From a virus: a stretch of DNA of 64,000 bases. This document shows positions 17,630 to 25,200 of this stretch, piece by piece. The stretch covers positions 1 to 64,000 of the IMG/VR virus record IMGVR_UViG_3300020173_000008; one strand, written 5' to 3'. The position numbers and the translations under genes are program-made. Every line of letters starts with the position of its first letter. Position 1 is the stretch's first letter. The notes beneath the pieces are model-generated. The model was not told the DNA's origin and searched no databases. It was given only the letters and a program-made list of their open reading frames with translations.

Positions 17630-18334
17630 ATGGCATTACCCAAACTAAAAATTCCAGAGTATGAACTGATTGTACCATCAACACAGGAGAAGATCAAGTA
17701 TAGACCATTTCTTGTAAAGGAAGAAAAAATTCTGTTGATGGCAATGGAGAGTGATGAACCAAACAGTGTGAGTAATGCGCTATCGACAATTGTTACAGAG
17801 TGTACGTTTGGTTCCGTTGATGGTTCCACCGCACCAGTGTTTGATGCAGAGTATATCTTTCTACAGGTGCGATCAAAATCTGTTGGTGAAACTGCAACGT
17901 TAAGTGTTGTTTGCCCTGATGATGGAAAGACCAGAGTTGATGTGACGATTGATTATAGTGAAGTTGGTGTTCAGATGAGCGTTGACCACACCAATGAAAT
18001 TCAACTGACTGATGACATTAAGATGTTTATGAGGTATCCAACACTTAGAAGTCTGAGTGGTTACGATGAAGAGAACGAGACTGAGAGTACACTGAAGATG
18101 ATGCAGACTTGTGTTGATGAAATTCATTTTGGTGATGATGTTTATAAAAGGGTTGATATGTCAGATAAAGAACTTTCTGAATTCTTTGACGACATGACGA
18201 CAGAAATGTTTGGTAAGGTACAAGATTTTTTTACGACTATGCCAAAGTTGCGTCATATTTTGGATATCAAAAATCCAAAGACGAAGAAGAAGAGTGAGTA
18301 TATGCTGGAGGGACTGGCAGATTTTTTTATCTGA
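17630..18334 (+). CDS. 26: Baseplate hub subunit gp26
   Basis: 234 residues. KYRPFLVKEEKILLMAMES near the N-terminus and TMPKLRHILDI near the end match gp26-type proteins of T4-like phages. In T4, gp26 takes part in hub assembly with gp51, gp27 and gp29. The pair gp26 plus the next small gene resembles tail-assembly chaperone pairs of long-tailed phages. AAAGGATG serves as ribosome site. Confidence 0.82.
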   Translation: MALPKLKIPEYELIVPSTQEKIKYRPFLVKEEKILLMAMESDEPNSVSNALSTIVTECTFGSVDGSTAPVFDAEYIFLQVRSKSVGETATLSVVCPDDGKTRVDVTIDYSEVGVQMSVDHTNEIQLTDDIKMFMRYPTLRSLSGYDEENETESTLKMMQTCVDEIHFGDDVYKRVDMSDKELSEFFDDMTTEMFGKVQDFFTTMPKLRHILDIKNPKTKKKSEYMLEGLADFFI

Positions 18335-18336
18335 GT

Positions 18337-18522
18337 ATGTCATACATGTCTGTTAAAAATTATTACAAAACAAATTGGAGTATGATGTACCACCACAAGT
18401 TTAGTTTGAGTGAAATAGAAGATATGATGCCTTTTGAGAGAGATATTTACGTTGGTCTTACAGTCAATCATCTTCAAGAAGAAGCTGAGAGATTAGAACA
18501 AGAGAGTAATAGAAGGAAGTAA
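18337..18522 (+). CDS. gp51-like baseplate hub assembly chaperone
   Basis: 61 residues two bases after gp26. FSLSEIEDMMPFERDIYVGL is the pattern of the second tail-assembly chaperone (compare 'MLPFERDIY' in T4-like and other tailed phages). Much shorter than T4 gp51, so the assignment rests on motif and order gp26 - this - gp29. I looked for a frameshift linking it to gp26; the genes are simply adjacent and in different frames. Confidence 0.7.
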   Translation: MSYMSVKNYYKTNWSMMYHHKFSLSEIEDMMPFERDIYVGLTVNHLQEEAERLEQESNRRK

Positions 18523-18523
18523 A

Positions 18524-20320
18524 ATGGCACAAGACGATTTAGAATTTATTAGAGCAGTTAGAGCACTAGATGAAGCATCTAAAAGATTAAATGCGGGTGC
18601 TGACAAATTGTTTGATGGTCAAAAACTGACTGATAAGGTCTTTGATAAATTTGGTCTTGGTCAAGCAAGAGATTTCCAGAAGAAGGCAAGTGAGTTTCTT
18701 AATCAGAGAAAACTTAGAAGAGAACAAGAACGTGAAGTTCGTCAAAGATTGGGTGGTAAAGACCCAATCAGTAAGGCAACATTCAAACAACTCAAAAAAG
18801 AAGCAGAACTCACAAAGAAGAAAGAGGCAGTTGATGCTGCATTCAAGAGTTTTGTGGAAACTAATCTAGGACTGAACGAGCAACTTCTAGATGAGATACG
18901 TTATAGACAAAATCTTAAGGAAGACAAGGCGGGTAATCTTAGGGGTGAAAAGGGAAGGTTTGTATCTACACCAGAGAATTTTCTTAAGAAAACAGTAGAT
19001 GAGTCAGCGTTCAACAGACAATTTGTTGATAAGATGGGTTTTGCAAAACAAAACATAGATGCTAAAAGTCCCGGCGACAAGAACCGTGCTGCTGAAGAAG
19101 AGCGAAGAAGTGACCAACAAGCATTTGAAATGGAAAAGACTGAGAGTACCAATGAGATTCTCAGAGATATCCTTGCAGCATTAACTGATAATTCACCACT
19201 CAAAAAAGACAAGAAAAACAACAGTGGTCTTCTTGCGGGATTAGGTGCGGGTGCAGGATTGGCAAACTTACTTAAAAGTCTTGGTAAACTAGGTAAATTT
19301 CTCCTCTTAGGTAGTCCCCTGTTGCTAGGATTAGGTGCTCTCACATACGGACTCTCTGAACTAAGTGACATGGCAGACAAGGTTACTAAAGAGGTTGTTA
19401 ATAATACAAAAAAACAAACAAATGCAATTGAGGAGGCAAAGACCGCAAAGCAAGCACAGGAAGCAATAGTAGGGAAAGAGAATCGAAAACTTGAACAAGA
19501 GCGGAAACGACAGCGTGACACGATCACAAGCAAAGCAGAAACGGAAGCTCTACTTCAATCAGGTGCAGATAGGGGGAAAGCAACACTTGAGGCAGCAGAG
19601 AAATTTGAATTCGTTAAAAATTCACAATCCTTTAACGATATAATTAAAAATACTGCAATGGTGCTTAACGCAGCAAGAGACGCATCAATCAGAGATGGTA
19701 ATACCATTGAGGCAAGATACGCATCATTTGATAAAGTTCTTGCAGAGACAATTGTAAAGATTAAAGGGTCTAAGACATTTTTGGATGCAGATGAAAAGAC
19801 TCAAGATTTTATGATTCAACAGGTGGTCGCACAGGCAAACAAGGCACTTGTTGGTGCAGGCAATAAAAGTGTTTTACTCTCTGGTCTAGACCCAGAAGCA
19901 ATGAAGGGTCAGGCAGCAATAGAAACCAAAAGGGCAAGGGCCATGGCTGCGTTAGTGGGCGGTAGAGGTAAGTTTGCAGAAGAAGGGTTTGGGTATCTTA
20001 GTGATCAACTTGGTGGTGGTCGTAATATATTCTCAAAAAGTCAGGTAGAATCACTGGAAGCAAGAGTCGCAGAAGCAAGAAAAGATGCAGAGAAGGAAAC
20101 TTGGTACGAAAGGAATATTGGTTCTAATCAAGGTGATATTGATAAGTTAAATACTCTCACACAAGAGTTGGCAAGATTGAGAGATGCAATTGCAACAGTT
20201 GGTAGTAATACAGTTGTTGCACCAAACAATAGCGTAAACACTGTTAACAATAGCAGTGCAACTGTATCCACACCAATTCATATAACTGATCCAAATACAG
20301 AGTATCAGAGATCGCATTAA
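18524..20320 (+). CDS. Tail length tape measure / hub protein gp29-like
   Basis: 598 residues, nearly all predicted helix, rich in Lys, Glu and Ala, with one hydrophobic stretch at about residues 245-285 (GLLAGLGAGAGLANLLKSLG and onward). Size matches T4 gp29 (590), the ruler that sets tail length. It follows gp26 and the gp51-like gene, the usual setting for a tape measure. The C-terminal end is Asn/Thr/Val-rich. The gene ends at a strong bidirectional terminator. Confidence 0.75.
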   Translation: MAQDDLEFIRAVRALDEASKRLNAGADKLFDGQKLTDKVFDKFGLGQARDFQKKASEFLNQRKLRREQEREVRQRLGGKDPISKATFKQLKKEAELTKKKEAVDAAFKSFVETNLGLNEQLLDEIRYRQNLKEDKAGNLRGEKGRFVSTPENFLKKTVDESAFNRQFVDKMGFAKQNIDAKSPGDKNRAAEEERRSDQQAFEMEKTESTNEILRDILAALTDNSPLKKDKKNNSGLLAGLGAGAGLANLLKSLGKLGKFLLLGSPLLLGLGALTYGLSELSDMADKVTKEVVNNTKKQTNAIEEAKTAKQAQEAIVGKENRKLEQERKRQRDTITSKAETEALLQSGADRGKATLEAAEKFEFVKNSQSFNDIIKNTAMVLNAARDASIRDGNTIEARYASFDKVLAETIVKIKGSKTFLDADEKTQDFMIQQVVAQANKALVGAGNKSVLLSGLDPEAMKGQAAIETKRARAMAALVGGRGKFAEEGFGYLSDQLGGGRNIFSKSQVESLEARVAEARKDAEKETWYERNIGSNQGDIDKLNTLTQELARLRDAIATVGSNTVVAPNNSVNTVNNSSATVSTPIHITDPNTEYQRSH

Positions 20321-20324
20321 AAAT

Positions 20325-20351
20325 AAAGGGGGGAACCACATTCCCCCCTTT
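20325..20351. terminator. Bidirectional intrinsic terminator between tape measure gene and gp32
   Basis: Perfect 11-base stem AAAGGGGGGAA / TTCCCCCCTTT with loop ccaca. On the minus strand it is followed by TTTATTTTTAA, a good U-tract for gp32; on the plus strand the tract is shorter. Confidence 0.9.
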
Positions 20352-20357
20352 ACTCAG

Positions 20358-21263
20358 TTACTCGTTTGCGAGTTTTTCAAAATAAGACATTGCATCATCG
20401 TCGTCTTCCTCTGACACAGTAGGTGCTGGTGCATCCTTAAAGAACTCTGGTGCAGGAGCAGTATCAACCTTTGGTTCTGCAACTGGTGCATCTTCCATAA
20501 TATCTACTGCCTTACCAACTGTTACTGTACCGGCAAGAACTGCATCGAGCCGTGCCTTAAGTTCGTCATATGACTTAAAGGCAGAAGGTGCAGTGAAGTC
20601 AGCAAGTGAATGCTCCGTCTTCCACAGTGCCTCAATCTCCTCATCATTGTCGAACAGGGCAGATGGGTCTGCAAACTCTGACTTGTCATAGTTCCAGTAT
20701 CCATCTACCTTGCGAAGCTTCAACTTGAAGTTCGCACCTTCCCAGAAGTCAAAGGGGTTGACAGGAGTTTCATCTTGGAATGCGGGCTGCATTGCCTCCA
20801 TGATCTTGTCGAAGATTTTCTTACCGTAACGGTAGAGGAAAATCTTACCCTCGTTCTGAGGATTTGCAGGGTCTTCTACAACATAGATGTTGGAGTAGTA
20901 CTGCAACTTACGCTTCTGCTTCCGTGCAATCTCCTTATCGGACTCAACACCTGAGTTCCAGAGTTTGGAGTTGTACTCTGACACAGGGTCATTCTGACCC
21001 ACAGTGGTGAGAGAGTTCTCAATGTACCACTGACCTGTTGGACCTTGGAACGCATGGTTCCAGACCTTTGCCCAAGGCATGTCCTCACCCTCTGGTGCGG
21101 GAAGGAAACGAATGACTGCGTATCCGTTACCAGACTTATCCATGACTGGCTTCCAGAGACGTTCATCAACGTAAGACTTCTTTTCTTGAGGGGCAGACTC
21201 TTTCTGGGCAGCACCCAGCAGTGAGTCAAGACTGTTCTGTTTCTTCAATGCCGCAAGTGACAT
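20358..21263 (-). CDS. 32: Single-stranded DNA-binding protein gp32
   Basis: 301 residues. An N-terminal cooperativity segment (SLAALKKQNSLDSLL) is followed by the OB-fold core with WKPVMDKSGNGYAVIRFLPA and KRKLQYYSNIYVVEDP, then an acidic C-terminal tail (SEEDDDDAMSYFEKL) that would recruit replication partners. T4 gp32 binds zinc through His and three Cys; this protein has no cysteine at all, so the zinc site is lost. Its own promoter, repeated leader and terminator make it a one-gene unit. Confidence 0.93.
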   Translation of the reverse strand: MSLAALKKQNSLDSLLGAAQKESAPQEKKSYVDERLWKPVMDKSGNGYAVIRFLPAPEGEDMPWAKVWNHAFQGPTGQWYIENSLTTVGQNDPVSEYNSKLWNSGVESDKEIARKQKRKLQYYSNIYVVEDPANPQNEGKIFLYRYGKKIFDKIMEAMQPAFQDETPVNPFDFWEGANFKLKLRKVDGYWNYDKSEFADPSALFDNDEEIEALWKTEHSLADFTAPSAFKSYDELKARLDAVLAGTVTVGKAVDIMEDAPVAEPKVDTAPAPEFFKDAPAPTVSEEDDDDAMSYFEKLANE

Positions 21264-21303
21264 ATCTTTCTCCTTATGTTAACGTATGTTTTCGTATGTT
21301 AAA
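21264..21303 (-). promoter_or_regulatory. gp32 mRNA leader with tandem repeats (candidate autogenous operator)
   Basis: The leader contains three near-copies of a ten-base unit beginning AACATA (AACATACGAA, AACATACGTT, AACATAAGGA), the last one running into the Shine-Dalgarno. Short unstructured repeats covering the ribosome site fit the known autogenous translational repression of T4 gene 32 by gp32. The regulation here is inferred. Confidence 0.5.
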
Positions 21304-22159
21304 GTATATTTAATTTATCACAAAGACTGTTCTTTGTCAAGTAACTTAGATTATTAAATTTGCCGTGTTGGTCTGTTAGAAAAAACTCTTCTTGACCAAA
21401 GCGGTCAACAGGATCAACCCAATAGAATTTAACATCCTTATACTCTGTAAAAACAGTTTGCATCTGGTTAATCCAGTTAACTGGATTAAATCCTTTTGCA
21501 TCACTTGACAGATAATTATCTGTCCCTTTATATATGTTGTTCAACGGCTCATCATATGACGATAGGTCAAACCCCACTATATAAACTTCATTCGCACCCT
21601 CTTGACAAGCAAGGTGTAGTGCGGTATTACCAGCAGACCACCCAACAGGGTAGTCAATACTATTTATTCCATCATCCTCTTTAACGTATGTAATCCAAAT
21701 GCCAACGTCCTTCTCCATCTTTGCACGAAGGTCTTTCATGTTGAGGTCTGGATTCATCTTCATTGCAACCTCAATCTTCTCCTGTAATGTAACAGGGTCT
21801 TTACCTGAGATGACACATTGCTCTGTGTGGTTGCCCACCCTTTCTGTTTTGTGAATGAAAGACTCTGGTATGTCATATCCCATGAACATCATATCTGCGA
21901 TCTCGGCGGGGACAGGACTCCAGTTTGTAAAGTGAAACCTCATCGTGTCACCTGTAGTGAACTGGCCCTCTAATAAATCAGAAGTGTAAATCTCTTGTTG
22001 CATGGGGTAGTCTACTGCGACTAAATTATCCACCCACATATCACGATAGATTGCATTGCACCCCCAAGTAACTACGTCCTTATCATTTCTATCAAAAGTA
22101 GTAACATTCTCTGCCCACTTTCTAGACTCCCCGTTACCAAATACGACTGCTTTACTCAT
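21299..22159 (-). CDS. DUF115/GT42-like putative glycosyltransferase
   Basis: 286 residues. The N-terminus KAVVFGNGESRKWAEN and WGCNAIYRDM, followed by DNLVAVDYPM, resemble the nucleotide-sugar-binding half of CstII-type sialyltransferases and DUF115/MptE proteins. Later YPVGWSAGNTALHLACQEG and VYIVGFDLSS fit the same fold. Similar proteins occur in other T4-like phages. A role in glycan modification of virion or host surface is plausible; no substrate can be given. Confidence 0.6.
   Translation of the reverse strand: MSKAVVFGNGESRKWAENVTTFDRNDKDVVTWGCNAIYRDMWVDNLVAVDYPMQQEIYTSDLLEGQFTTGDTMRFHFTNWSPVPAEIADMMFMGYDIPESFIHKTERVGNHTEQCVISGKDPVTLQEKIEVAMKMNPDLNMKDLRAKMEKDVGIWITYVKEDDGINSIDYPVGWSAGNTALHLACQEGANEVYIVGFDLSSYDEPLNNIYKGTDNYLSSDAKGFNPVNWINQMQTVFTEYKDVKFYWVDPVDRFGQEEFFLTDQHGKFNNLSYLTKNSLCDKLNIL
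21312..21340 (-). promoter_or_regulatory. Promoter for gp32
   Basis: TTGACA (21340-21335), 17 bases, TAAATT (21317-21312). It lies within the 3' end of the next upstream gene. Confidence 0.72.
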
Positions 22160-22817
22160 TCACAAATTCCTGTATCATGGGGAAGATGGGTGCAATTGCA
22201 ACTGCACACTCTCTGGCAATCTCCATGTGTTCTTTCTGCGTTCCATGACCACTGCGAAGCTCGATGAAATGCACCCATGAACGAAGAGTACCATTCATAT
22301 ACATGCGTGACATGGTAAGACCCTCTGGTAGAACTGCACGAGCCTGTTCTTTTGCAATACCCTTACTGATTGCCCAGTTGTATGCAGAACGTGCGTCCTC
22401 AATCACCATCTCCTGTAGAGTGTCCCATTCCTCTTGTAGTTTGGGGTCGTCAATCTCTACACTATTCTGACGGTTCTTCTCGTCCTGTAGACGAGCTTCT
22501 CTGGTAACGAATTCCAAATCCTTAGTCGGGTCTGCATAACGCTGACTGAACTCTTGAAAAGAGAACGAGCGGTGACGCAATACCTGTCGTCCAATATCTC
22601 GTGTTGTCTCAATCTCAATACACGCACTAACCATCTCTAGAGGTGACCAGTGCTTGTGTTTAATAAGATATCTAACCAATTTCTCGGCGGTATCTCTATT
22701 CAACTGATTAGAGGGATTAGATACACGGGCACAATATGCAATAAGGTCTTGTGCGGTATCTATACCAATGAACCCTTCTTTGGGTACTTGTGAATGTGAT
22801 ATAAGTTTTACTGTCAT
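22152..22817 (-). CDS. thyX: Flavin-dependent thymidylate synthase ThyX
   Basis: 221 residues from ATG 22817 (MTVKLISHSQ). The signature RHRSFSFQEFSQRY (RHRSxxxxxxSxR) defines ThyX, which makes dTMP from dUMP using FAD and methylene-tetrahydrofolate. The segment LPEGLTMSRMYMNGTLRSW also fits the family. The frame stays open upstream to 22880 but that part is tRNA-Thr sequence. It works downstream of the dCMP deaminase at 8243. The stop overlaps the next gene. Confidence 0.95.
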   Translation of the reverse strand: MTVKLISHSQVPKEGFIGIDTAQDLIAYCARVSNPSNQLNRDTAEKLVRYLIKHKHWSPLEMVSACIEIETTRDIGRQVLRHRSFSFQEFSQRYADPTKDLEFVTREARLQDEKNRQNSVEIDDPKLQEEWDTLQEMVIEDARSAYNWAISKGIAKEQARAVLPEGLTMSRMYMNGTLRSWVHFIELRSGHGTQKEHMEIARECAVAIAPIFPMIQEFVNE

Positions 22818-22845
22818 TGTTATTTCAATAATTCCTCGTTTAGAA

Positions 22846-22921
22846 TGGTGCCGCTGAGAAGATTCGAACTCCTGACCCATTGATTACAAATCAATTGCTC
22901 TACCAACTGAGCTACAGCGGC
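22846..22921 (-). tRNA. tRNA-Thr (anticodon TGT)
   Basis: 76 bases with encoded CCA. Acceptor GCCGCTG / CAGCGGC pairs perfectly; the anticodon arm ATTGA-TTTGTAA-TCAAT puts TGT at 34-36; the T-arm contains GTTCGAATC. Complete canonical cloverleaf. Confidence 0.97.
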
Positions 22922-22930
22922 ACTCTCTCC

Positions 22931-23119
22931 CTACTTTCGGTTACGATTATCCCGATTGTTGTTTGGACGACGATTGTTACGCATCATCGCCATTTCTGCA
23001 ACTCTCTCTGAGAGTTCACCATTCTTCTTGGTGAGTTCTGCATTATCCCACTGCAATGCCTTCACAGTGTTCTGGAGTTCGGCAACCTTTGCCTCAAAAA
23101 AACCTTCAACACGATCCAT
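22931..23119 (-). CDS. Small coiled-coil protein with basic Asn/Arg tail
   Basis: 62 residues from ATG 23119 (MDRVEGFFEAKVAEL), which has GAGGAG upstream; an ATG five codons earlier lacks one. A heptad-patterned helix is followed by the tail NNRRPNNNRDNRNRK, which could bind nucleic acid. It overlaps the gp59 stop by 14 bases. Confidence 0.65.
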   Translation of the reverse strand: MDRVEGFFEAKVAELQNTVKALQWDNAELTKKNGELSERVAEMAMMRNNRRPNNNRDNRNRK

Positions 23120-23699
23120 CTCTGGACTCCTCAATTAATGTTAATAAACTTATCTTATACCTATTCTTGTCAATTGTCAAGAACCTTTTATAATCATTCA
23201 TAAATCTTTTTAGGTCAGGCCATACAATATCGTCCTCTAATAGTTTATCCCAATTGTCACTGAAAGATACTAACTCATCTAGAATGATGAGCGTCTCTAG
23301 TGATACACGCCCACCCAGAAACTCCTTGAGAAGTTTCGGGTGGTTGTGTTTCTTCACCTCAAACAGTGGTTCGAATTCCTTCACAAGTGGAGTCATCTCA
23401 ACCACAAACATATCAAAAAAGTTACCCCGCTTCAACTTCCATGAGTTATAGTTCTCATCATTGAAGTTGGCGATGTAACCCTTCCTGTCCTTGATGAAGT
23501 TGGACAGAAAGTAATTCTTGACTTCCTCTTCTGACTTATATTTTCTGGATAGACGCACGAAGAACCCACGGTCCTTGCGCTTATAGAATGTGTCTCTGGA
23601 AATGCGAGTCTTACCTTTGTACTTCACAAAGTCATAATCAGTCTTTCCAAAATGCGCCTTGAAGGCACAGTACATCAAATATATGTCAATCGGTTCCAT
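23106..23699 (-). CDS. 59: gp59 helicase-loading protein
   Basis: 197 residues. The start DIYLMYCAFKAHFGKTDYDF, then RISRDTFYKRKDRGFFVRLS, follows T4 gp59 closely (217 residues, all helical). gp59 brings gp41 helicase to gp32-covered forks. Further helical segments such as VSLETLIILDELVSF match the C-terminal domain. It overlaps small genes at both ends. Confidence 0.9.
   Translation of the reverse strand: MEPIDIYLMYCAFKAHFGKTDYDFVKYKGKTRISRDTFYKRKDRGFFVRLSRKYKSEEEVKNYFLSNFIKDRKGYIANFNDENYNSWKLKRGNFFDMFVVEMTPLVKEFEPLFEVKKHNHPKLLKEFLGGRVSLETLIILDELVSFSDNWDKLLEDDIVWPDLKRFMNDYKRFLTIDKNRYKISLLTLIEESRDGSC
23152..23180 (-). promoter_or_regulatory. Candidate promoter inside the gp59 3' end
   Basis: TTGACA (23180-23175), 17 bases, TAAGAT (23157-23152). 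It would drive the small coiled-coil gene, tRNA-Thr and thyX. Confidence 0.5.
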
Positions 23700-23832
23700 T
23701 ACAGATACGCTTCGATACCCAATCAGTTAGAATGTTAGGAAATACCCCGTGAATAAAAAGAACAATACCCATTGACCACGCATGAAAGAGGTGTTTGAAA
23801 TAGGTGGTGTTCTGTTCTTTAAGATGACTCAT
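23686..23832 (-). CDS. Small conserved membrane protein (DUF6356-like)
   Basis: 48 residues read from ATG 23832: MSHLKEQNTTYFKHLFHAWS, then a hydrophobic helix (MGIVLFIHGVFPNILTDW). Such short 'HAWxM...HGxFPNI' proteins are widespread in marine T4-like phages (I recall DUF6356). It overlaps the gp33 end by 4 bases and the gp59 start by 14. Probably membrane-associated; function unknown. Confidence 0.75.
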   Translation of the reverse strand: MSHLKEQNTTYFKHLFHAWSMGIVLFIHGVFPNILTDWVSKRICNGTD

Positions 23833-24047
23833 ACGGGTAACTTAGCTGTTCTTGGTAAAAAATTTAGTTCCCTCGCATTTGCCTCAATCTTCTCTTTGAG
23901 ACTTTTTGAGATAAGGTTCCCGACTGTATCGGGTTCGATGCCTTGTTTGTAACAATAATCTAGTACTGCCTCCATGTGGGTAATACCCTTTTCATTAGCA
24001 ATCCTTTCAATCTCAAGAGAGAAAGATTTAGCAGTGTTCAAAGTCAT
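23829..24047 (-). CDS. 33: Late promoter coactivator gp33
   Basis: 72 residues: KSFSLEIERIANEKGITHME, then ISKSLKEKIEANARELNFLP. This is the pattern of gp33-type proteins of marine T4-like phages. T4 gp33 links RNA polymerase to the sliding clamp for transcription from TATAAATA promoters, several of which occur in this window. The late sigma factor gp55 is not in the window. Confidence 0.82.
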   Translation of the reverse strand: MTLNTAKSFSLEIERIANEKGITHMEAVLDYCYKQGIEPDTVGNLISKSLKEKIEANARELNFLPRTAKLPV

Positions 24048-24061
24048 AAGTTCTCCTCTGG

Positions 24062-24093
24062 TAAAAAAAGTTGGGGGCTGACCGTGGACCCCC
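24062..24093 (-). terminator. Intrinsic terminator
   Basis: GGGGG (24093-24089) pairs with CCCCC (24077-24073), followed by CTTTTTTT. It lies between the beta-barrel-like gene and gp33. Confidence 0.8.
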
Positions 24094-24126
24094 GCGAGAC
24101 TATTTCTGGCGTCTAACCCCTATTAT

Positions 24127-24498
24127 TTAGAAGGAATATCGAGTCTTCACTCCAATGGTCTTACCCTGTTCTGTAATGTCAGTATCAACATTGTAAGTAC
24201 CATATGGTGTAATTGTGAAAGACTTGGTAATCTCCCAATCATACTTTAGTCCAACTTCAATAGTATCTACTTCGCTGTTGTCCCAATCATAATTTGGAAG
24301 TAGGGAAAGAGTAAAACCCTTTGCACCTGCTTCGATACCAAACTCAGTGTTGGTGGTTTCACCGTCGATGTCATACTCTGTGTCAGTTACGATTGCGAGG
24401 TCAACCATGTTCATTGGATTTGGTTTCTGTGGTTCATTAGCAAGAGCAGTAGATGAAATACCTAGTGCTGCTACTAGAGTGATGATTGTTTTAGTCAT
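24127..24498 (-). CDS. Secreted outer-membrane beta-barrel-like protein
   Basis: 123 residues from ATG 24498 (MTKTIITLVAALG). A signal peptide ending ALANE is followed by alternating amphipathic strands (TNTEFGIEAGAKGFTLSLLP, VDTIEVGLKYDWEIT, FTITPYGTYNV) and a terminal aromatic (TRYSF), the signal recognised by the outer-membrane insertion machinery. It is too short for a full 8-strand barrel with long loops but near the minimum. Possible role in surface exclusion or permeability; inferred. Confidence 0.65.
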   Translation of the reverse strand: MTKTIITLVAALGISSTALANEPQKPNPMNMVDLAIVTDTEYDIDGETTNTEFGIEAGAKGFTLSLLPNYDWDNSEVDTIEVGLKYDWEITKSFTITPYGTYNVDTDITEQGKTIGVKTRYSF

Positions 24499-24499
24499 G

Positions 24500-24733
24500 T
24501 TAGTCCTTTCTGTTGATGAACTCCTGTAGTTTCTCTGCTTGAGAGATAACTTCATCAGGATGGAACATCTTTGGAATGTACTGGTCGAAACTCTTGTACA
24601 TTTCCTTGTTGTCTTCTGCTGCCTTCTCAAATGCTTTCCATGCCATAGTGGATGCAGTCTCATACTGTTTGTCAAGCATATCTTTTGCCATAGTCAGAAG
24701 ATCAAGTCGAATCTCATAAGGTGTCTTAGCCAT
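24500..24733 (-). CDS. Conserved hypothetical protein
   Basis: 77 helical residues beginning MAKTPYEIRLDLLTMAKDML, a pattern I recall from conserved marine T4-like phage proteins. Ends one base before the beta-barrel-like gene. No catalytic motif. Confidence 0.75.
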   Translation of the reverse strand: MAKTPYEIRLDLLTMAKDMLDKQYETASTMAWKAFEKAAEDNKEMYKSFDQYIPKMFHPDEVISQAEKLQEFINRKD

Positions 24734-24735
24734 GA

Positions 24736-24912
24736 TTACTCTCCCGCAAACTTTGCCATCTGACGTAGAGCAGCAGCCTCTTTGGGATACCCCTCACGTT
24801 CCATTTCAATTGCGGCACGAGTGTAACCATATGGTTGCATTTTTTTGAAAATACGATTGAACCAATCGCCAAGACCTGTTTCAAATGTTAGTGTGGAAAC
24901 GATGAATGTCAT
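24736..24912 (-). CDS. Small hypothetical protein
   Basis: 58 residues from ATG 24912 (MTFIVSTLTFETG), preceded by AAGGAGAAAG. A longer frame reaching 24969 runs into the tmRNA 3' hairpin and is not used. The segment RAAIEMEREGYPKEAAAL is helical. Function unknown. Confidence 0.7.
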   Translation of the reverse strand: MTFIVSTLTFETGLGDWFNRIFKKMQPYGYTRAAIEMEREGYPKEAAALRQMAKFAGE

Positions 24913-24939
24913 TTCTTTCTCCTTGTGTTTGTGTGTGTT

Positions 24940-25200
24940 GGTGGGTGATTCTGTTGCTAGGACACCCACCGAAACCCCGACACTTACTGCTTACGCAGCA
25001 AGGGCCATTGGTGCAAAATTATCGTTTGCATTTACTATAGTGGTCTATACGCGACCAACCGTGTAACTCCGAATTCCTATTAACTGCCCGTCGATCCTAG
25101 TTCGCCCCCCTCAGAAACACACTCAGTAAATGTGCTTGTGGTGGAGGCGGCGGGTACTGCCCCCGCGTCCAGTACAGCGTTGAGTCATCATCAACGTTAC
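24940..25200 (-). ncRNA. ssrA: Circularly permuted (two-piece) tmRNA
   Basis: Read on the minus strand. An acceptor piece ends GCGGG-GGCAGTA-CCCGC then CGCCTCCACCA (CCA at 25141-25139). About 29 bases of intervening sequence follow. The coding piece begins GGGGGCGAACTAGGATCGAC near 25109. GGGGGCG and CGCCTCC form the 7-base acceptor stem with one G-U. The tag frame runs 25029-24991: GCA AAC GAT AAT TTT GCA ... GCG TAA, encoding ANDNFAPMALAA, an alphaproteobacterial-style degradation tag. An 8-base hairpin (24970-24963 with 24947-24940) may mark the 3' end. The acceptor-before-coding order is the permuted type. Exact processed ends are estimated. Confidence 0.9.

Noticed and set aside
17630-18522. 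Programmed frameshift joining gp26 and the gp51-like gene
   Set aside because: The second gene has its own ATG two bases after the gp26 stop, and no slippery sequence is evident at the junction.
22818-22880. N-terminal extension of ThyX (MGQEFESSQRHH...)
   Set aside because: The extra codons lie on tRNA-Thr sequence; MTVKLISHSQ is the family-like start.
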